From contig NZ_RCWT01000010.1 in the NCBI RefSeq assembly GCF_003688595.1, forward strand, positions 124,001 to 188,000: a DNA stretch of 64,000 nt. Direction: 5' to 3'. This stretch comes from Sphingomonas sp. PP-F2F-G114-C0414 (GTDB taxonomy: Bacteria; Pseudomonadota; Alphaproteobacteria; Sphingomonadales; Sphingomonadaceae). Both the position numbers and the translations under genes were made by a program. The notes beneath the pieces are model-generated. The model saw only the letters and a program-made list of their open reading frames with translations. It made no database searches and was not told the DNA's origin. Shown one piece after another: positions 7,372-16,451 of this stretch; the stretch's first letter is position 1; each line of letters begins with the position of its first letter.

Positions 7372-9743
7372 TCGGCGGCCATCACGGGGGTTTCGAGGAC
7401 CGCGGACTTCGCGACCATGCGGCGGTACGTCGCAAGTGCTTGCCCCACGACCTGGTCCATATTGTAGTAGCGATACGTCGCGAGCCGGCCGACGAAGGTT
7501 ACGCCTTCCTCAGCATCGGCGAGCGCCTCGTAGCGTTTGAACAGCGCCTGGTTTTCGGGGCGGGGGATCGGGTAATAGGGGTCGCCTTCCGCGCTCGGGA
7601 ATTCGTAGCTGATGCTGGTCTTCGCGTGGAGCTGGCCCGTCAGGTGCTTGTATTCGGTGATGCGCGTCTGCGGCACGGTTTCGTCGGGATAGTTGACGAC
7701 CGCGACCGGCTGGAACTGCGCGACGTCGTGGGTCTCGTGGCGGAACTGGAGGCTGCGATAGGGCAGCTTGCCGAAGCGGAAGTCGAAATACTCGTCGATC
7801 GGGCCGGTGAAGACGATGTGGTCGACGTCGATGCGGTCGATCACGTCGCGATATTCCACGCCGAGATCGAGCGTGATGCCGGGGTGGTCGAGCATCGCCT
7901 CGAACATCCGGGTGTAGCCGTTCGCCGGCATCGCCTGGAATTTATCAGTGAAATAGCGGTCGTCGGTCGAGGTGCGCGTGGGCACGCGTGCGGTGACGGC
8001 GCGGTCGAGTTCGGACGGGTCGAGGCCCCATTGCTTCCGAGTGTAGCCGCGAAAGAACGTCTCGTAGAGATCGCGGCCGACCGCGGCGACGACGACGTCC
8101 TCGGAGGTGCGGATGTCCTCGACCGATTCCGCGCGGCTGGCGAGGAAGGCGGCGGCTTCTGCGTCGTCTTTGAGCGACAGGCCGTAGAGGTCGTTGAGTG
8201 TCGTGCGGTTGATCGGCATCGGCACGAGCTTGTCGTCGACGCTGGCGAGGACGCGGTGTTCGTACGGGCGCCATGCGGTGAAGCGCGACAGATAGTCGAA
8301 CACGTCGGCGGAGTTGGTGTGGAAGATGTGCGGGCCATAGCGATGGATCAGCACGCCGGCCGCGTCATGCTCGTCATACGCGTTGCCGCCGATGTGCGGG
8401 CGGCGGTCGACGACGAGTACGCGCTGGCCGCTGTCGCTGGCCAGGCGTTCGGCGAGGACCGCGCCGGCGAACCCTGCGCCGACGATCAGCGTGTCGTAGC
8501 GTTCGCGTTTCGGCGCGGGGCGGAAGGTGCGTTTGGCGCGAAGGATGCGGTCGATCTCGGTGGCCATGGCGGTTTGCGTGCGGTCCCAGGATTGCGTGGC
8601 GAGCAGGCGGTCGGCTTCGTCGCGCCATGCGCCTTTGCGGGGAAGCGCGAGCGCGGACTCGCACGCAGCGACGAACGCGGTTGCGTCGGACGCGATCGTC
8701 ACAGCTGCTGCGTCGCCATAGTGGCGGATCACGTCGACGATCGGCGTCGAGACGACGGGCAGGCCGCCGGCGAGATATTCAGGGGTCTTGGTCGGGCTGA
8801 TGAAGCGCGTCGCGGCGTTGATCGCGAACGGCATCAACGCGACGTCCCAGCCGGAGAGATAGGCGGGGAGTTCGGTATAGCCGCGTCCGCCGAGCCGGTG
8901 GACGTTGGCGCGGCGCGGCAGGTGCGCGGGGTCGATCTTCACGACCGGACCGATCATGATGAACGACCAGTCGGGCCGCTCAGCGGCAACCGCGTCGAGC
9001 AAGGCGATGTCGATGCGTTCGTCGATGACTCCAAAGAAACCGAGCTTCGGACCGGGGATGTGGCGCTGGTCTTCCGGTTCGATATTGCCAGAGCGTGCTT
9101 GGGCGAAGTGCGCGACGTCGACGGCGGAGGGAAAGGCGTGGACGTCGCGGTGACGGCCGCGCTTGGCCTCGTAGAGGCTGTAGCCGCCGGTGAAGACGAG
9201 GTCGGCGCGTGCGAGCAACCGCGCTTCGCGGTCGAGCAAGGCGGGGTCGGCGAAGCGGAACGCGGACAGTTCGTCCATACAGTCGTAGACGACTGCGGCG
9301 GCGTCGAGATGCTCGGCGAAGGGCAGCATCATCGGCGTGTAGAACCACAGCACCGGCTTGGCCCGAATGCTCGTCGCGACAAGCATGTCGAGGAGTTGCC
9401 GCAAGCCCACTTCGACCTGCTCGGCATTCCACCAATGCGGCAGGCGTGGGCGTAGCGCGATCACGTTGTCGGCGGGGAAGGGATGGTGTTCTAAGAACGG
9501 CAGCGGATGATCGCAGGGGATGTGTTCCTCCCAGACGAACACGCTCTGGGCTTGCGCAAACCGCTTCATCAGATGCTGCGGGCGCTGCGTGACGAAATCC
9601 CAGCGCAGGTGCGAGAAGCAGATCAGCGGCGGCGGGGCGGCATCGTCGGACTTCGAGGGCGTGAGAATAGGTCCGGTACCGTGCACGCTCTTCCAATCCG
9701 CAAATCCGCGGTTATCCGCGTTGTCGATCGAACCTAAGCCCAC
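7368..9743 (-). CDS. bifunctional protein: glycosyltransferase fused to UDP-galactopyranose mutase
   Basis: In this 791-residue protein, residues about 38-405 are a GT-B glycosyltransferase (HLRWDFVTQRPQHLM near 45-60, VVYDCMDELSAF near 151-162, SPTKTPEYLAGGLPVV near 316-331). Residues about 415-780 are a UDP-galactopyranose mutase, which uses reduced FAD to make UDP-galactofuranose. Its FAD loop G-A-G-F-A-G is at 422-427, followed by HIGGNAYDE and HRYGPHIFHT. The C-terminal half carries YKHLTGQ, TSISYEFP and a final RLATYRYYNMDQV. The fusion would supply and use Galf at one site (inference). The annotated start is GTG at 9743, 24 bases after the upstream gene; the first 35 residues are poorly structured, so the start is uncertain. 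Confidence 0.9.
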   Translation of the reverse strand: MGLGSIDNADNRGFADWKSVHGTGPILTPSKSDDAAPPPLICFSHLRWDFVTQRPQHLMKRFAQAQSVFVWEEHIPCDHPLPFLEHHPFPADNVIALRPRLPHWWNAEQVEVGLRQLLDMLVATSIRAKPVLWFYTPMMLPFAEHLDAAAVVYDCMDELSAFRFADPALLDREARLLARADLVFTGGYSLYEAKRGRHRDVHAFPSAVDVAHFAQARSGNIEPEDQRHIPGPKLGFFGVIDERIDIALLDAVAAERPDWSFIMIGPVVKIDPAHLPRRANVHRLGGRGYTELPAYLSGWDVALMPFAINAATRFISPTKTPEYLAGGLPVVSTPIVDVIRHYGDAAAVTIASDATAFVAACESALALPRKGAWRDEADRLLATQSWDRTQTAMATEIDRILRAKRTFRPAPKRERYDTLIVGAGFAGAVLAERLASDSGQRVLVVDRRPHIGGNAYDEHDAAGVLIHRYGPHIFHTNSADVFDYLSRFTAWRPYEHRVLASVDDKLVPMPINRTTLNDLYGLSLKDDAEAAAFLASRAESVEDIRTSEDVVVAAVGRDLYETFFRGYTRKQWGLDPSELDRAVTARVPTRTSTDDRYFTDKFQAMPANGYTRMFEAMLDHPGITLDLGVEYRDVIDRIDVDHIVFTGPIDEYFDFRFGKLPYRSLQFRHETHDVAQFQPVAVVNYPDETVPQTRITEYKHLTGQLHAKTSISYEFPSAEGDPYYPIPRPENQALFKRYEALADAEEGVTFVGRLATYRYYNMDQVVGQALATYRRMVAKSAVLETPVMAAE

Positions 9744-9767
9744 ACCTCAAACCTGACTATGTAAATG

Positions 9768-10928
9768 TCATTGCTTTGCATCATGTATTTGCTGGATAAT
9801 TGCCCTCAAATGCACAATGCTATGCTGCCACGTCCAACGTTCCAACACGGCCTGGCGGGGCCGGAATTCTTCGTAGGTTTCGCGCATTGTAAGAATTGCA
9901 TCGGCAAACCCGTTCGTCGAAGCCGTCATGCCGGTCTCGGGCAGGATGAACTGCAATCCGCAGCGTAATTCCGCATTGGCGAGTACGGGCAGGCCGGCGA
10001 GCATGTATTCGGTGAGGATCGCGGGCGCGCCGTCGTCGACGCCGCAGACGACGCCGAACCTTGCGCGGTTCATCAGGCGGTTGACCTCTTCGATAGGCAC
10101 GCCCGGCGGTCCGACGAACTCGATCGCGAGGTTCTGCTCTTGCGCGCGGTGGCGGAGTGCGTCGGCATCCTCGCCGTATCCGAACACGCAAAGTGCGCGG
10201 ATGTCGCGCGGGAGTTGCGCGAGCGCATCGAACAGGATGTCGTGGCGCTTGTACGGTTGCGCGGCGGCGACATAGATCAGGTCGACATCCTTTGGCGTGC
10301 CGAGCGGATGGAACTGGTCGACCGCGGCGAATTCGGGACCGACCGGCAGGATCGCGGTGCGCATACCGGGGTGGCGGGCCTCGACTTCGTCCGACTGCCA
10401 CTGTGCGCCGGTAATGACGAGATCGAAATGCTCGCTAACTTCCGGCGGCACGCGCAGCGACGGCGCGTCGATCGAATTGTAGAGAATTATGCTGTTCGCG
10501 CAGAGTTCGAGCAGATCGGGCGCGACACCCAAGCCGAACACGACGAGGATATGCGGCGCGCCGAACGCTTCGACGAACGCATTCATCTGCGACGAGGCAA
10601 AGGGGGCATGCTCGTCGTCGATCCGGAATGCGCGGCGCGCCAGAACCGCGTTGTCCCTGCGGAATGGAGGCTCGTCCTCGCCGCGCCAATGATGCCATAT
10701 TTCAGCCTGATCGACGATGCCGGCGGCGACCAAAGCAAGTGGTAGCCGCTCCAGATATCCGCCCATCACCTCCGCGGGGGCAAGATCGCCGGTCCACGGT
10801 TGACTGACTGGGGCGGCTGCGTGTGCCGGCAGCAGGGAGGATGGCGGGCGGTCGTGCTCGGGATGCGGGCCATCGACCCAATCGCTGATGACGACGACCG
10901 ATCGCCGGGCCGTCAACGGTGCCGCCAT
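9768..10928 (-). CDS. GT-B glycosyltransferase, first gene of the glycan operon
   Basis: This 386-residue glycosyltransferase has a Rossmann-like C-terminal half with VAAAQPYKRHD near 240, CVFGYGEDAD, and the donor-binding block DDGAPAILTEYMLAGLPVLAN. The N-terminal acceptor domain is divergent. ATG at 10928 was chosen because GAGGGGG lies nine bases upstream; longer frames reach 10988. It is the promoter-proximal gene of a minus-strand operon that continues for 9 kb. No membrane segments or exporter are encoded with it, so the product is probably assembled in the cytosol. Confidence 0.82.
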   Translation of the reverse strand: MAAPLTARRSVVVISDWVDGPHPEHDRPPSSLLPAHAAAPVSQPWTGDLAPAEVMGGYLERLPLALVAAGIVDQAEIWHHWRGEDEPPFRRDNAVLARRAFRIDDEHAPFASSQMNAFVEAFGAPHILVVFGLGVAPDLLELCANSIILYNSIDAPSLRVPPEVSEHFDLVITGAQWQSDEVEARHPGMRTAILPVGPEFAAVDQFHPLGTPKDVDLIYVAAAQPYKRHDILFDALAQLPRDIRALCVFGYGEDADALRHRAQEQNLAIEFVGPPGVPIEEVNRLMNRARFGVVCGVDDGAPAILTEYMLAGLPVLANAELRCGLQFILPETGMTASTNGFADAILTMRETYEEFRPRQAVLERWTWQHSIVHLRAIIQQIHDAKQ

Positions 10929-11014
10929 CTGTAATTTCCCCCTCATCGATGGGGTGCCCAATCCTATCGAGGCTGGGCACCCGAGCATTGCAAGACCGTC
11001 TGGCAGCCCGCCGA

Positions 11015-11800
11015 TCAGTCCTTCGCGCTGCCGGGCTCGGCCATCTTCCGATGTTGTTCGGCGAGCACCGAGCCCGGGATGACGTTGGCGAGCACGCCCT
11101 GGACCTTCGTCATGAAGCCCGAGAAGACCGACGCCTTCCCGCTCATCAGCGCAGCCCAGCCGTCCTTGGCGACGTCGGCCGGATCGCGCTTGTTCGGATC
11201 CGTGCCCACCGATGTATCATTCATGTCGGCGCGATCGAAGAATTCGGTGTCGACCGGCCCCGGCATCAGCGTCGTCAGCGTGACGCCTTCCGCGTCCTTG
11301 ATCTCGTTGCGCAGTGCCTCGGTGAAGCTGTCGATAAACGCCTTCGAGCCGTTGTAGACCGCCTGGAACGCGCCGGGGATGTAGCCTGCGACCGACCCGG
11401 TCACGAGCACCTTGCCGTCGTTACGCGCGACCATCGCTGGGAGCACCTTCTGGACGAGGTACAGCGTGCCCGTGATGTTGGTGTCGATCACGTTGCGCCA
11501 GTCGTCGACCTTCTGGTCGAGAAAACCGTGGCCTAGACCGTGTCCGGCATTCGCGCACAACACATCGACCTTCCGCCCGTTGGTCGCGGCGAGAAGCGCA
11601 TCAACGCCCTCGATCGTCGACAGGTCCGCCTCGACCGCGGCGACATCGGTGCCGAACTGCTTGAAATCGGCGGCAGCGGACTGGATCAGCGCTTCGTTGG
11701 CGACGACGAGGATGTCGTAGCCGTCCTTCGCCGCGAGCGTGGCGAGTTCGAAACCGATGCCCGTCGAGGCCCCGGTGATGATCGCGAATTTATCGGCCAT
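11015..11800 (-). CDS. short-chain dehydrogenase/reductase
   Basis: A 261-residue classical SDR of unknown substrate. The NAD(P) loop G-A-S-T-G-I-G is at about residues 9-15 and the NAG motif appears as CANAGHG near 84. The catalytic set is the Ser of VTGSVAGYIPG and the Y-N-G-S-K tetrad with active-site Tyr and Lys. MPGPVDTEFF follows, as is usual in the family. Start 11800 was taken because GAAGGA lies seven bases before it. It is separated from the upstream alcohol dehydrogenase by a G/C-rich inverted-repeat element, so the two may be transcribed separately. Confidence 0.9.
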   Translation of the reverse strand: MADKFAIITGASTGIGFELATLAAKDGYDILVVANEALIQSAAADFKQFGTDVAAVEADLSTIEGVDALLAATNGRKVDVLCANAGHGLGHGFLDQKVDDWRNVIDTNITGTLYLVQKVLPAMVARNDGKVLVTGSVAGYIPGAFQAVYNGSKAFIDSFTEALRNEIKDAEGVTLTTLMPGPVDTEFFDRADMNDTSVGTDPNKRDPADVAKDGWAALMSGKASVFSGFMTKVQGVLANVIPGSVLAEQHRKMAEPGSAKD

Positions 11801-11817
11801 GTCGTGTTCCTTCTTCA

Positions 11818-11919
11818 CCCCACTCTGGAAGGGGGGGCAGGGGTGGGTCGGTTCGGGGCGGGGGCTGCGATTTTATCGCAAGCCACCCCACCCCCAGCCC
11901 CTCCCTTTCAGGGAGGGGC
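11818..11919. repeat. REP-like inverted G/C-rich element with a 10-bp perfect hairpin
   Basis: The gap between the SDR and the alcohol dehydrogenase contains two related copies of a G-rich motif in opposite orientation: 11824-11848 (GGAAGGGGGGGCAGGGGTGGG) and its near reverse complement at about 11883-11919. The second copy ends in a perfect hairpin, GCCCCTCCCT at 11897-11906 pairing with AGGGAGGGGC at 11910-11919 across a three-base loop. No T-tract follows. Such elements are common between sphingomonad and caulobacter genes and may stabilise or end transcripts (inference). Confidence 0.7.
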
Positions 11920-11925
11920 GCAAAG

Positions 11926-13104
11926 TCAGTTGAAGCCGGGCTTGAGCACGACCTTGGTCACTTCGTTCTGGTTGTTCTTGAACATGTCGTAGCCCTTGGG
12001 CGCGTCCTCCAAGTCCATCCGGTGCGAGATCAGGAAGGTCGTGTCGATCTTGCCCTCCATGATCGCGTTGAGCAGCGCGGGCATGTAGTGCTGGACGTGC
12101 GTCTGGCCGGTCTTGAGCGTCAGCCCCTTTTCCATCAGCGCACCGAGCGGGAACTTGTCGATAAACCCGCCATAGACCGCCGGCATCGACACGCGCCCGC
12201 CCTTGCGACACGCGATGATCGCCTGGCGGATCGAATGCGCACGATCGGTACCGAGGAAGGTCGACGCCTTGGTCTGGTCGATCACGTTGTCGACGAATAA
12301 GCCGTGTGCCTCGAGCCCGACGCTGTCGATCACCGCATCGGGACCGATCCCGCCGGTCATCACCATCAGCGCTTCGTAGACCGCGCTTTCCTCGTAGTTA
12401 ATCGTCTCCGCGCCGAACTTCTTCGCCAATTCGAGACGATGCGGGAAATGGTCGATCGCGATGACGCGCTCGGCGCCCATCAGGAACGCCGACTGCACCG
12501 CGAACAGCCCGACCGGGCCGCAGCCCCAGACCGCGACGGTGTCGCCCGGCTCGATCTGCGCATTCTCCGCCGCCATCCAGCCGGTTGGCAGGATGTCGGA
12601 TAGGAACAGCACCTTCTCATCCTCGACACCGTCGGGGATGATGATCGGCCCGACGTCGCTGAACGGCACGCGGACATATTCCGCCTGGCCGCCCGCATAG
12701 CCGCCGGTCATGTGGCTGTAGCCGAACAAACCCGACATCGGCTGACCGTACAGCTCCTGTGCAATGTCCTGGTTGTCGGCGGGCAGGCCGTTGTCGCACG
12801 CCGAATATTGATGCTTGCCGCAATGATAGCAGCTGCCGCACGCGATCGTGAACGGCACGACGACCTTCTGCCCCTTCTTCAACGTCGACTTGGCGCCGAC
12901 CTCGACGACTTCGCCCATGAATTCGTGGCCGAGGATGTCGCCGGCCTGCATCGTCGGGATATAACCGTCGTACAGATGCAGGTCGGAGCCGCAGATCGCG
13001 GTCGCGGTGACCTTGATGATGCAATCGCGCGGGTTGACGATCTCGGGATCGTCGACGGTATCGACGCGAACGTCGTGCTTACCGTGCCATGCCAAAGCGC
13101 GCAT
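11926..13104 (-). CDS. zinc-dependent alcohol dehydrogenase, glutathione-dependent formaldehyde dehydrogenase-like
   Basis: This 392-residue zinc MDR oxidises alcohols or aldehyde adducts with NAD+. Catalytic zinc ligands are visible in ICGSDLH (Cys about 38) and GHEFMG, and the structural zinc cysteines in [15 protein letters not shown]. The nucleotide-binding fold has [12 protein letters not shown]. It starts with ATG at 13104, overlapping the stop of the SRPBCC gene as TGATG, so the two are translated together. A close paralogue lies at 22381-23553. Substrate is unknown; formaldehyde or other short aldehydes are the usual guess for this branch. Confidence 0.9.
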   Translation of the reverse strand: MRALAWHGKHDVRVDTVDDPEIVNPRDCIIKVTATAICGSDLHLYDGYIPTMQAGDILGHEFMGEVVEVGAKSTLKKGQKVVVPFTIACGSCYHCGKHQYSACDNGLPADNQDIAQELYGQPMSGLFGYSHMTGGYAGGQAEYVRVPFSDVGPIIIPDGVEDEKVLFLSDILPTGWMAAENAQIEPGDTVAVWGCGPVGLFAVQSAFLMGAERVIAIDHFPHRLELAKKFGAETINYEESAVYEALMVMTGGIGPDAVIDSVGLEAHGLFVDNVIDQTKASTFLGTDRAHSIRQAIIACRKGGRVSMPAVYGGFIDKFPLGALMEKGLTLKTGQTHVQHYMPALLNAIMEGKIDTTFLISHRMDLEDAPKGYDMFKNNQNEVTKVVLKPGFN

Positions 13105-13685
13105 CAGGCGAGTTCCTCTTCATGCTGCTTGCGGTTCATCGCGGCGGTCGCGATCTCGCCGGTTTCCATCAATTGCTTGAAACGACGCAGGTCGCGGCGT
13201 GCCTGGATCGCGGGTTCGCGCTGGAACATCTTTGCGATCAGCTTGCCGATCACGCCGCCCGGCGGATCATAGGCGATGGTCGCCGTGACGACCGTGCCGC
13301 GCGCGCCGGCATCGCGGAACTCGACCCGGCCGCTGTTCGCGACATCGGCACCGGGTTCCGACGCCCAGGCGATGACGCTGTCCTGCGTCTCTTCGGTGAC
13401 GACCGCATCCCATTCGACGGTCTTGCCGGCCGGCGCCTTCACCACCCAATGTGACCGCGTGTCGCTCAGAATATCGATCCGTTCGACGTTCTCCATGAAC
13501 GTCGGCAGATTGGCGAAGTCGCGGAAATACGCGAAGACTTCGCCGACCGGCCGGTTGATCGTCACGGCGCGCGCAACGATCGAGCCACCCTTTTTGTCGG
13601 GAATGCCCAACTCCACAAGGGCATCGCCTTTCTTCCACGTCGTTGGCGGAGCGTCGTCGGTATGAACGGTTTTCTCATCCGTCAT
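13104..13685 (-). CDS. SRPBCC-family (START-like) protein
   Basis: The 193-residue protein has the helix-grip fold of cyclase/dehydrase-like SRPBCC proteins. [24 protein letters not shown] is split between about residues 44 and 67 as the N-terminal signature, followed by the W-x-V-K-A-P-A-G-K strand and the [10 protein letters not shown] segment. These proteins bind hydrophobic ligands in a deep cavity; many in sphingomonads are stress-induced and uncharacterised. No signal peptide. It is coupled to the downstream alcohol dehydrogenase. Role is not known. Confidence 0.85.
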   Translation of the reverse strand: MTDEKTVHTDDAPPTTWKKGDALVELGIPDKKGGSIVARAVTINRPVGEVFAYFRDFANLPTFMENVERIDILSDTRSHWVVKAPAGKTVEWDAVVTEETQDSVIAWASEPGADVANSGRVEFRDAGARGTVVTATIAYDPPGGVIGKLIAKMFQREPAIQARRDLRRFKQLMETGEIATAAMNRKQHEEELA

Positions 13686-13749
13686 GTCGGTTCATCCTGT
13701 CCTGTGATCTGGCGCGTGAGGGTGGCTCGTTTGCTCTGATTACCCCCGC

Positions 13750-14235
13750 TTACATCGCCTTCAGCATCATGATGTGATGCTCGACGACCGGTACGATCGC
13801 CGCGGCCGTGGTCTTAAGCGCAGGCGCGGTGCCTTCCGTCGCGTACGCCTTCTGCACGGCGAGCGCCTGGCCATGCGCCGCCTTCTGCTGCGCGACATAG
13901 GCCGCGTCGCGCGCGGTGCCCTTCTCGGCGCGGAGTTCGGTGACGAGTTCCTGCTGGAGCGGCGTGAGCTTGGGTGGCGCGACCTTGACGCGCGACTTCA
14001 TCGCGGCGGCCTTCACGTCGGCGGTGCTCTTGGTGTGTTGCGTCACCATCGTCTGCGCAAAGTCGCGCAACGCTGGGTTCTGCGTCGTCTCGATCACCAT
14101 TTTGCTCGACGTGATCTCGTACAGATCGCTTGCGCCCGCCGTCATGACGTATTCGCTCGGGGTCATGACCTGCGCCATCGCAGGGGTAGCAAGGATCGCT
14201 GCGCCGAATGCTGCGGATATCATCAAAGTCTTCAT
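13750..14235 (-). CDS. DUF4142 domain secreted protein
   Basis: This 161-residue protein carries a signal peptide ending at ATPAMA-Q and then a DUF4142 helical domain: EYVMTAGASDLYEI, FAQTMVTQHTKS with the characteristic Met-Val-x-x-His, and the C-terminal helix ending in VVEHHIMMLKAM. DUF4142 is a periplasmic ferritin-like four-helix family of unknown function, often stress-linked in alphaproteobacteria. An AAGGA lies eight bases before the ATG. It follows the esterase gene by 22 bases and probably shares its promoter. Confidence 0.9.
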   Translation of the reverse strand: MKTLMISAAFGAAILATPAMAQVMTPSEYVMTAGASDLYEITSSKMVIETTQNPALRDFAQTMVTQHTKSTADVKAAAMKSRVKVAPPKLTPLQQELVTELRAEKGTARDAAYVAQQKAAHGQALAVQKAYATEGTAPALKTTAAAIVPVVEHHIMMLKAM

Positions 14236-14257
14236 GGGAATTGTCCTTTATGGTGGA

Positions 14258-15346
14258 TTAGTTGCGGATGCCGAACGCGGCCTTGAGACGGGCGATTGCG
14301 TATTGGTTGGCGTCGTAGGCACCGCGGACGACCGCCCCCATGCCGAACATTTCGTGCGTGACGCCGGGGAAGGTGCGCTGTTCGACCTTGTCGCCCGCCG
14401 ACTTCATCGCCGCCGCCAACGTCTCGCCGTCCGAGCGCAACGGATCGATCTGCGCATTGACGATCGTCGTCGTCGGCAGGCCGCGCAGGTTCGCGCCGAC
14501 CAGGTTCAGCCGCGGATCCTGCATGTCCGCCATCGACGACGTGTAGTAATTGCCGAACCACTTCAGCATCGCGGTGTTGAGCGGCTTGGCGTTCGTCGAA
14601 TCCTTGCGCGACGGCAGGTCCATGCTGCTGTTCGCGATCGGATAAACCGACAGAGTATGCACCGGCTTGGTCAAATTGTTATCGCGCGCATAGATCGCCG
14701 TAGCGACCGCGAGATTGCCGCCCGCGCTTTCGCCGGCGAGCGCGATCTTGCTGGTATCGCCACCCCAGGACTGCGCGTTCTGCAGGACCCAGCGATACGC
14801 GGCGAAGGCGTCGTCATGTTGCGCCGGGAACTTGAATTCCGGGGCATGGCGGTATTCGACTGACACGACGATCGCATTCAACTGCTTGGCGAGCAGGCGC
14901 GGCGCGGCGTCGTACGTGTTGACGTCGGCGATCACCCAGCCGCCACCGTGATAATAGACGACGACCGGCATCGGCGCGCCGGTCGCGGCAGCGGGTTTGT
15001 AGATGCGCGCGAACTGCATCGGATCGCTGCCATAGGGCAGGTCCTGCGTCGTGACCGCCGGATCGGGCGCGGTCGAGAGGCCCTTCTGGCGCATCACCGC
15101 ATGCGCCGCATCGGCGGCCGATGGCTGGATCCGTGCCTTGACCGGAGTCAGCGTCTCGATCGGTTTGGCACCGAGCATCGGCAACTGATCGAGGACCGCT
15201 TGCATATCCGACGCCGCCACTGGTGGTTGCGTCGCGATGCGGGGCGGAGTGGGCGGCGGCGGTGCGTTGGTGGACGTGGTGGATTGCGCGATCGCCGCAC
15301 CGGATGTCCCGATCAGCGCGGCCGCAACCAGAAGCTTCAACGTCAT
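14258..15346 (-). CDS. secreted alpha/beta hydrolase, hormone-sensitive-lipase type esterase
   Basis: This 362-residue esterase has an N-terminal signal peptide ending near SGAAIAQ, so it is likely periplasmic. The oxyanion-hole motif H-G-G-G is in VYYHGGGWVI, the nucleophile elbow is G-E-S-A-G-G, and candidate Asp and His lie in NAQIDPLRSDGE and GVTHEMFG. These make it a member of the HSL (family IV) esterases acting on short acyl esters. It is first in a two-gene unit with DUF4142, downstream of a sigma-EcfG-like promoter. Confidence 0.9.
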   Translation of the reverse strand: MTLKLLVAAALIGTSGAAIAQSTTSTNAPPPPTPPRIATQPPVAASDMQAVLDQLPMLGAKPIETLTPVKARIQPSAADAAHAVMRQKGLSTAPDPAVTTQDLPYGSDPMQFARIYKPAAATGAPMPVVVYYHGGGWVIADVNTYDAAPRLLAKQLNAIVVSVEYRHAPEFKFPAQHDDAFAAYRWVLQNAQSWGGDTSKIALAGESAGGNLAVATAIYARDNNLTKPVHTLSVYPIANSSMDLPSRKDSTNAKPLNTAMLKWFGNYYTSSMADMQDPRLNLVGANLRGLPTTTIVNAQIDPLRSDGETLAAAMKSAGDKVEQRTFPGVTHEMFGMGAVVRGAYDANQYAIARLKAAFGIRN

Positions 15347-15377
15347 GATTATTTACCCTGTTTATGGTTGAAACCTC

Positions 15378-15402
15378 AACAGGAGCCTCGGCGGATCGTT
15401 CC
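15378..15402 (-). promoter_or_regulatory. sigma-EcfG-like general stress promoter for the esterase-DUF4142 unit
   Basis: On the minus strand GGAAC (15402-15398) is followed after exactly 17 bases by GTT (15380-15378). This fits the GGAAC-N16/17-GTT pattern of the alphaproteobacterial general stress sigma factor EcfG. The site is 32 bases upstream of the esterase ATG. It is one match, found by eye. Confidence 0.5.
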
Positions 15403-15581
15403 GCGAATACGGCCTTAGATTCATCCAACTTAATCGAAGTCAAACAACTAGTTGGCGGCGGCCTGCAACTTTGCCGTGGAGAGGCTTTAAGAGAAGGACG
15501 CGACCGCCGGTCGCTGCTACGGCGATGGGCTGCGCGATCATGTTGGCGCGAGGGCGGCGAGATGCTCAGGAGTTCGGACGA

Positions 15582-16451
15582 GTGAAAGGGAAAAGGCGGT
15601 ATCTGGTCTCACTCCCGGTCCTGCTGGCCTGCTTGGGCGGCTGCACGGCGTTGTCGCACGGGTTCCTCAATCCGCAGGGGCCTGTGGCGGGGCATGAGCG
15701 AGACCTGTTCGTCACCGTGTCGATCGTCCTGCTGTTCGTCGCCGGACCGGTGCTGCTGCTGACGCCGCTGTTCGCGTGGCATTACCGGTTGTCGAACCGC
15801 AGCGATGCGTACCGCCCGAAGTGGAATTTCTCGTGGTGGGTCGAGGCGCTGATATGGATCCCGCCGGCGGGGATCGTCGTCGGGCTGGCTATACTGCTGT
15901 GGCACTGGACGCAGATCGACGATCCGTATCGGCGGTTGCCGGGCGCGGCGCCGGTCGAGGTGCAGGGGATTGCGCTCGATTGGAAATGGGTGTTCGTCTA
16001 TCCCGATCTCGGCGTAGCGGCAGTCGATCGGCTCACCATTCCCGCCGGGCGCCCGGTACATATCAAGCTGACCAGCGGCACGGTGATGCAGTCGATGCTG
16101 ATTCCGCAACTCGCCGGGCAGATCTATGCGATGGGCGGGATGACGACCGAGCTGAACATCCAGGCGCACCGGCCGGGACGGTTCCGCGGCGAGAACACGC
16201 AGTATAACGGCGCCGGCTTCCAGCATCAGAAGTTCGACGTCGTTGCGGTGTCGTCGGCCAACTATGATCGCTGGGCGGCGGCTGCACGAAGCGGCAAACG
16301 CACGCTCGATGCGCAGGCGTGGCGGCGACTGTCCGCGCGGTCGACCATCACGCACCCCGTCGAGTTCGCCCACGTCACGCCGAACCTGTTCGAGCACGTC
16401 GTCGCCGCTACCGGCGGCATGACCCATTCTCCGCTGAAAGCCGTTCGATGA
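15582..16451 (+). CDS. cyoA: cytochrome bo3-type ubiquinol oxidase subunit II
   Basis: Subunit II of a heme-copper quinol oxidase, a lipoprotein with two membrane helices and a periplasmic cupredoxin domain. GTG at 15582 is preferred: AGGAG lies nine bases upstream and the translated start is a clean lipoprotein signal ending in the lipobox LGG-C. Transmembrane helices follow around FVTVSIVLLFVAGPVLLL and ALIWIPPAGIVVGLAILL. The cupredoxin block TVMQSMLIPQLAGQIYAMGG matches CyoA. The two CuA cysteines of cytochrome c oxidases are absent, so quinol is the likely electron donor. The stop overlaps the cyoB start. Confidence 0.9.
   Translation: MKGKRRYLVSLPVLLACLGGCTALSHGFLNPQGPVAGHERDLFVTVSIVLLFVAGPVLLLTPLFAWHYRLSNRSDAYRPKWNFSWWVEALIWIPPAGIVVGLAILLWHWTQIDDPYRRLPGAAPVEVQGIALDWKWVFVYPDLGVAAVDRLTIPAGRPVHIKLTSGTVMQSMLIPQLAGQIYAMGGMTTELNIQAHRPGRFRGENTQYNGAGFQHQKFDVVAVSSANYDRWAAAARSGKRTLDAQAWRRLSARSTITHPVEFAHVTPNLFEHVVAATGGMTHSPLKAVR

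Noticed and set aside
7440..9455. A 671-residue open frame on the plus strand
   Set aside because: It lies entirely antisense to the clear GT/UDP-galactopyranose-mutase gene; high GC keeps such antisense frames open. The peptide has no recognisable domain.
15471..15581. An upstream ATG extending cyoA
   Set aside because: It would place 37 residues before a perfect lipoprotein signal; the GTG at 15582 with AGGAG is better.
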